From Scilla litardierei (lineage: Eukaryota; Streptophyta; Magnoliopsida; Asparagales; Asparagaceae), in contig CM061130.1 of the NCBI GenBank assembly GCA_030789695.1, positions 11,275,860 through 11,339,859 of the forward strand: a stretch of DNA of 64,000 nucleotides, read 5' to 3'. Of this stretch, positions 59,281 through 64,000 are shown one piece after another (position 1 is the stretch's first letter; every line of letters begins with the position of its first letter). The notes under the pieces are model-generated. The model ran no database searches. It had not been told where the DNA came from and worked only from the letters and a program-made list of their open reading frames with translations. The position numbers and the translations under genes are program-made.

Positions 59281-60534
59281 TTAATTACCAGTAATAACGC
59301 GAAATTGTTACATTTGAAATTATGCTTGTATACTAATTTTGAATGTCTTATAATTTCCTACATTTCAATATCTTTATATATGTAAGCACAAGTTGAGATT
59401 GTTTGAGTCATAATTTTAATATTCATAAGTCCAAACACATCCCATTTATATAACAGGCTTGAATTTATAAACCCAAACCCATTTTGACTTAGGTCATAAT
59501 TAGATGTAAGGATAAAATGGGCCAATGCCAGACCAATCAAAGGGTGAATCCGGCCACAGCCTAAATTTTTTGACACTTTAATGCAAGCTTACCTTTAACG
59601 CTGTGCTTTGTACATAGAGGCCATATTTCTAGGCATTTGACCCATCCATGACCTAACTTTTTTACATGCATTTTCAAAGAGTAACAAGATTATTGAATGT
59701 ATTGAACTTAAAAAAAATAATTACCGAAATTTTTAATGAAATCTATCATAATTTGGTATTAAGTAAAACACTAGATATAATATCTTCATACATTATTGCA
59801 TCCGAATATTAGTTTCAAGGGTTGAAAGGTAATGGTTACACGAGTCATGTCCAAGCACGGCCTAATACCGATGCCAGCCAATCATGCCACTTTATTGGCA
59901 ATGTTTGGCAAAATGAGTTTGGGCAATAGTAACCTCAATCCCCGTCGGACTCTTCCAAACGGATATTTTGGAGCAAAGATCTTAGGACTTGGATAGAATT
60001 CGTTTGGTAAATTTTAAAAGTATTTTTTACTTTGCCTCTTTTTTGGGACAAAACCCAACTCCAACCCCAGCGTGTCATCAATACTCGGCATACTTCATGA
60101 TTTATCTGATAAAAGTCTAAAAATTTGTAACAGCAGACAAGTTTTACATTATGAACACTCGATTCAAAATTCAGAATTCATGTATATTGAATCAAATAAT
60201 GGATATGTTCATACAATTTTAGTAATAAATTTGGATTGAATAATGTATATTGAATCAAATAATGTAAATTGAATGACCACAGTAATAAATTTGGATCAAC
60301 TTATTTCTTTGTTATAACTTTCCAATAAATAAGGACTTTTAAAGACATCATAATCCCCAATAATGGATATGTTCATAAAATTTTAATAATAAATGAAATA
60401 TATTCTTTTTCATATCCTCAAAACCTTTGTAAATTTTTTTAAAGAAAAGACTTTATTTTTGAGGTGTTATGTCAAAATATCTAAATTTGAACATCCCTCG
60501 ACTATATTTACTTCTTTCTACAAAGGGTAGATTT
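59281..60534. other. AT-rich intergenic, nothing recognised
   Basis: ATGTATATTGAATCAAATAATG is partly duplicated near 60180-60260. No gene. Confidence 0.4.
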
Positions 60535-60640
60535 CAGAAACTCCTCTCAAACTTTACAACATTTCTTAAAAATTTCCCTAAACTATGAAACACTTAAGGA
60601 AACCCCTCGAACTTTGCTCGCTTTTTGAAAAAAGTCCATT
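60535..60640. repeat. Three-unit ~30-bp degenerate tandem array
   Basis: Units run CCCCT(A/C)AA(C)T...TTTTTGAAAA; the same family as 61369-61554. Confidence 0.6.
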
Positions 60641-61368
60641 GACTTTCCCCCCCGGAAAAGTACACATGGGGTCAACATGATTATTTTATGGGACCGTAAT
60701 CCCCTTTCTATCTCTTTTATGTATGCTATCACATTAACCTATCACTTATTTATTATTTCAATAACTTTTATCTTGATTATTTTATTGGTTTGAAAGAATA
60801 TGTTTGTAGATCCACCATATTGAAGAACCCAAGTCATCTATTTGGGGATGCCCAAGACGAAAAGGTTGGGATCATGGGTATTTTGAGTGGGTTCCCAATT
60901 CTACCATCTATGGGAGGAAGCTGTTTTAGAACCATCGAAGGAGATAGATGAGATGCTTCCAAAGAAACGAGAAGAGATAACTAATCTAATAGATGAAACA
61001 AAAGAAACCAGATTAAGAGATGATAGAATGTTTGAAAACCAAGTAATTAGTAGATAAATATAGGAGAGGTTGACGTTTGCAAATTTATGTGTAATTTGTA
61101 GGATCCTGGTAGGATTCACGCTAGGTAAGATGCAATGAATATGTAAGGTGTTGTACTTCTATATACAAAGCTATAAGTATTTCTCTGCTAAGGTAAGTTC
61201 CTTTTTTATAATTGAATTTGTAAAATCTGTTGATTCATAGACTTGCTAATTTTGTTCTCTTTCTAATGTTGTCATGCTGCATAGCAATGAGGGTTGCAAT
61301 GCTGCCGGCCATGGATGTAGATAATCCCTTTTACTTTCTGAGATGTTTGACAGAGAACTATCTCAAAT

Positions 61369-61554
61369 CTCCCAAGTACTTTCTAAGTTTTATCAGGAAA
61401 CTTCCAATTACTTTCATAGTACTTTCAGAAAACCCCTAAATACTGGAACGATATTTTTAGAAAACCCCAAATACTATGTGGATATTTCATAAAAACCCCA
61501 ATTTATTTTATAGTATTTTCAAAAAACCACCATAATTTGGAGAATATTTTAAAA
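61369..61554. repeat. Six-unit 29-32-bp degenerate tandem array
   Basis: Six successive units with the plan CCCCAAATACT...ATATTTTCAGAAAA. It is directly followed (61559-61655) by a shorter AACACATTCCA(A/G)AAAATCC array. Confidence 0.75.
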
Positions 61555-61655
61555 ACAAACACATTCCAAAATTAGGCTTTTGCATTCCAGAAAAATCCAA
61601 CACATTCCAGGAAAATACAACACATCCCACACATTCCAAAAAATCCAACACATTC

Positions 61656-62480
61656 CAATATTCAATGTACTTTTCTTTCCTGTTATCTTTTCGCAAACAA
61701 TGCCTTTAATAGATTAGGTGTTAGCATTGGCACACAACTTGCAAAAACAGAAGCAATATATGCTGGCATACACCATATGAACAAAAATAATCTAGCAACA
61801 ATATTTACATTGCTTAGTCCCAATGGGCAATGTTTACAACCTAATAGATCACAACTGTGAAGTGCATAGCCATCTGATAGGAAATAGTTCATAAACCATT
61901 AACAGAGAACATGTAATGGTTATCAACTTCAACAAGTACACCAGCTTATAGTTCACAATCCAAGTCACAATGAAAATTTCACAAATAGAGTTCTTGGTTT
62001 GGTTTGCATGGCACAAAACAAGCAAACACCATATGCAATTTAAACATTTGAAGACTAAGTAGGAATTGTTGCTTGACCCTCACCATGTGAGGTTTGAGAT
62101 AAGTTTTGCAAATGTACCACTAAATGTCATTATACTGCACAAGCATAATGTGTAAGAAGACAACATGAACAAAATACAATATTGTAGGTTTCTTCAAGGT
62201 CGGTCTTATATATCTAGAGATAACCCTCTTGAATCTACTTCTTGTGCCCATTGTAGCTCCTTACAAATGCATATCTACTCTAACTTGATTTTTTGTTGTC
62301 TGATTAGAGGGTGGTTGTTGTTGTTTACGAGGGTGTTCACCGTTAATCCTCATCTCAGCACCAATAGTTATGCCAGAACCTCCACCACTTTGCAAATTAG
62401 TGGTCTCCATTCCTTCATTCCTATTGTACATAAGCACACCCCCTTATGTATAGCAGATTGCCTCAATTTGTACTAATGCA
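61656..62480. other. Intergenic, possible MULE-derived sequence
   Basis: Minus-strand scraps around 62165-62300 may belong to the MULE relic that follows; otherwise nothing recognised. Confidence 0.3.
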
Positions 62481-62482
62481 AA

Positions 62483-62900
62483 AACCATCCGCCTCTCCAA
62501 CATTGGCTCATTTAGATCCTTTTGAGCATCGTACTTAGGCCATTGAACTTCAAAGTTGATATCTTCGTCATTTAATTGCACCAAGCTATGCAAGGTCTAA
62601 CTGTCATCACAGTCTGATTCAATATTATCCAAATTGAGGTTGCATTTATCTCTACATAATATTTCAACATTCTTATACTTCTTAGGTCTTCCTTTGCCAG
62701 CATTTACCTTCTTAGTTTCAGTTACTTCAACTTCAGCATGTACCTTCATCTACCCATCCTCCATCTTTACCAACTACAACATCATCAGCTACAGTATCTT
62801 TATGTATATCTGCGCCTTCAACATTTTCCCTATCTACATCTTCTCCAAATTCTTTAGTTCTAATATCATTAGTTTTAGATTTGGATTTTCTGGTGATAGA
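62483..62900 (-). pseudogene. MuDR-like (MULE) transposase N-terminal relic
   Basis: The minus strand reads 'GRPKKYKNVEILCRDKCN', then after a stop 'DEDINFEVQWPKYDAQKDLN' and 'EPMLERRMVFA'. This resembles the segment of plant MULE proteins before the zinc-knuckle/MuDR domain (acidic stretch, then 'F/WP..D...P.le.gM.F'). Several stops interrupt it, and the catalytic DDE part is absent. Assignment rests on that short pattern. Confidence 0.45.
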
Positions 62901-63720
62901 TTCTAGGGTTTGTTTGAGGGGTAAAAGAGGGATTTTTGTGGAGAAAACACCCCCGGAAAGCCAAAAATCACATATTTGCTCCTAAAGCTCCTGCGCGCCT
63001 CCTTCGCTGGTAGGTGATAATCGTAGTCGTATCATTTTGCTCCATCTTTCTGATGCGTTCCGCTAGGGTTTTGATGGTAAAAAGGGGATTTTTATTGCAC
63101 AAATCAGATCTGAAATTCTAAAAGCGTTACTACAAAACAAAACAACTACTTGCTAAATAACTCCTACGAATAGATAGAACAACTCACTTGAGATTACTCT
63201 AAGGGAAATAGGAAAATTCCTAATACAAATTATCTAGAGATTAAACAAATAAACTAAAGAAAGTTCTCTCAATTTTTACATCCTCTCTAGGGCCGGCTCA
63301 ACCCCCTTTAAATAGAAAACTCCCATATTTGTTATTTTACTCAAATATCCCTCCACCCAAAAATCAGCCACATCTCTTTCTCTGCATCTCCCCTAGCTCT
63401 ATTCCATTGCATTAACTCCTTATCAACCCCTTCATTACTTGGATAATAATTACTATCATTGTCATTGTCTTCTTCTACATCCCCCACATCCCTCTATTAG
63501 TTTCCTTATTTTTCTTCCTAACATTCTACACGACTCCTTATATGCATGTCAGGTAGCTTCATCATACAATCCTTCCTAAGCATCTCCATGGCTTGGCTCA
63601 ATGTTAGATTTTGAGGCATCGCTCATCATTTTTGTCGTTGTTCATGCACTCCAGTTCCACCAATATTATCATGAACATATTGGCTTCATCATTTTTGTCT
63701 AAATCTTATTCACATAATTA
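62901..63720. other. Intergenic, nothing firmly recognised
   Basis: Pyrimidine-rich stretches (63300-63600) give no coding frame of interest. Confidence 0.4.
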
Positions 63721-63730
63721 ACTTGCACCT

Positions 63731-63833
63731 GGTTGGCTTCATCATCGGGCAAGCAATATGCATGCAGTAGCTCCGTCCTCCGTCCTGGTTGGCTTCATCA
63801 TCAGGCAAGCAATATGCATGCAGTAGCTCCGTA
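63731..63833. repeat. Tandem duplication, 56-bp period
   Basis: GGTTGGCTTCATCATC(G/A)GGC...CAGTAGCTCCGT occurs at 63731 and again at 63787 with one visible difference. Confidence 0.9.
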
Positions 63834-64000
63834 TAACATGTCACTGTCTATAAATGTTTAATGTATAGCACTACATTCACGTTGACATCTAAATGTGTAA
63901 GTAGCTGCATGACTGTTACGTCATTGTGTAAATCTGCACTAACCCAATGTTCATGGTCATATGTGGTAGCTTCTCACAAACTTTGTCATTAACAGCCAAT

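Overview
The window comes from a flowering-plant nuclear genome, from a repeat-dominated and apparently gene-poor stretch. The evidence is plant-type Ty1/copia and Ty3/gypsy (Athila-like) LTR retrotransposons with initiator-Met and tRNA-Asp-like primer sites, a hAT-type MITE, a MULE relic, F-box gene debris and pieces of a plant LAMMER (AFC-type) kinase gene. The species cannot be named from this. I see no intact host gene, no rRNA or genuine tRNA gene, and no CRISPR array.

Region by region. 1-6237 is a copia element (copia-A; its 5' LTR is cut by the window edge) that carries only gag, now with two nonsense codons; it sits inside the reverse transcriptase of an Athila-like element read on the minus strand (6238-7906). 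7907-11547 is decayed sequence: a 60-bp copia LTR scar, an AT-rich ACTAA-type repeat tract and an abrupt G-rich island. 11548-24815 is a nest. A truncated LTR with AGTCGACT motifs lies next to a copy of an F-box upstream region; inside it is a probable solo copia LTR; inside that is Athila-B (12433-23213, 5-bp target duplication ATAAG). Athila-B keeps gag, protease and an Athila ORF but has lost reverse transcriptase, RNase H and integrase. 25895-26908 is an F-box pseudogene with its upstream region.

28989-45450 is the most striking structure: an inverted duplication with arms of about 4.1 kb around a 1.2-kb spacer. Each arm holds, in the same order, an F-box-associated-type gene fragment, LAMMER-kinase fragments and part of a gypsy-type LTR rich in CACGGCCGTG. 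The right arm is interrupted by a complete copia element (copia-D, 35756-42752, target duplication TAGAG) that again encodes only an intact Gag. A transcript crossing the locus would fold into a very long hairpin.

45451-64000 is intergenic: the rest of the CACGGCCGTG LTR, a hairpin MITE, a 0.73-kb tandem duplication containing tRNA-like modules, a hAT MITE with an 8-bp target duplication, two copia-type LTR relics, a Tourist-like MITE, 30-bp repeat arrays and a MULE transposase relic.

Two themes link the window. First, the three best-preserved LTR elements lack the replication and integration enzymes, so each would need enzymes from elsewhere to move. Second, several unrelated LTR families each carry clusters of their own short palindromic motif, often as inverted pairs.
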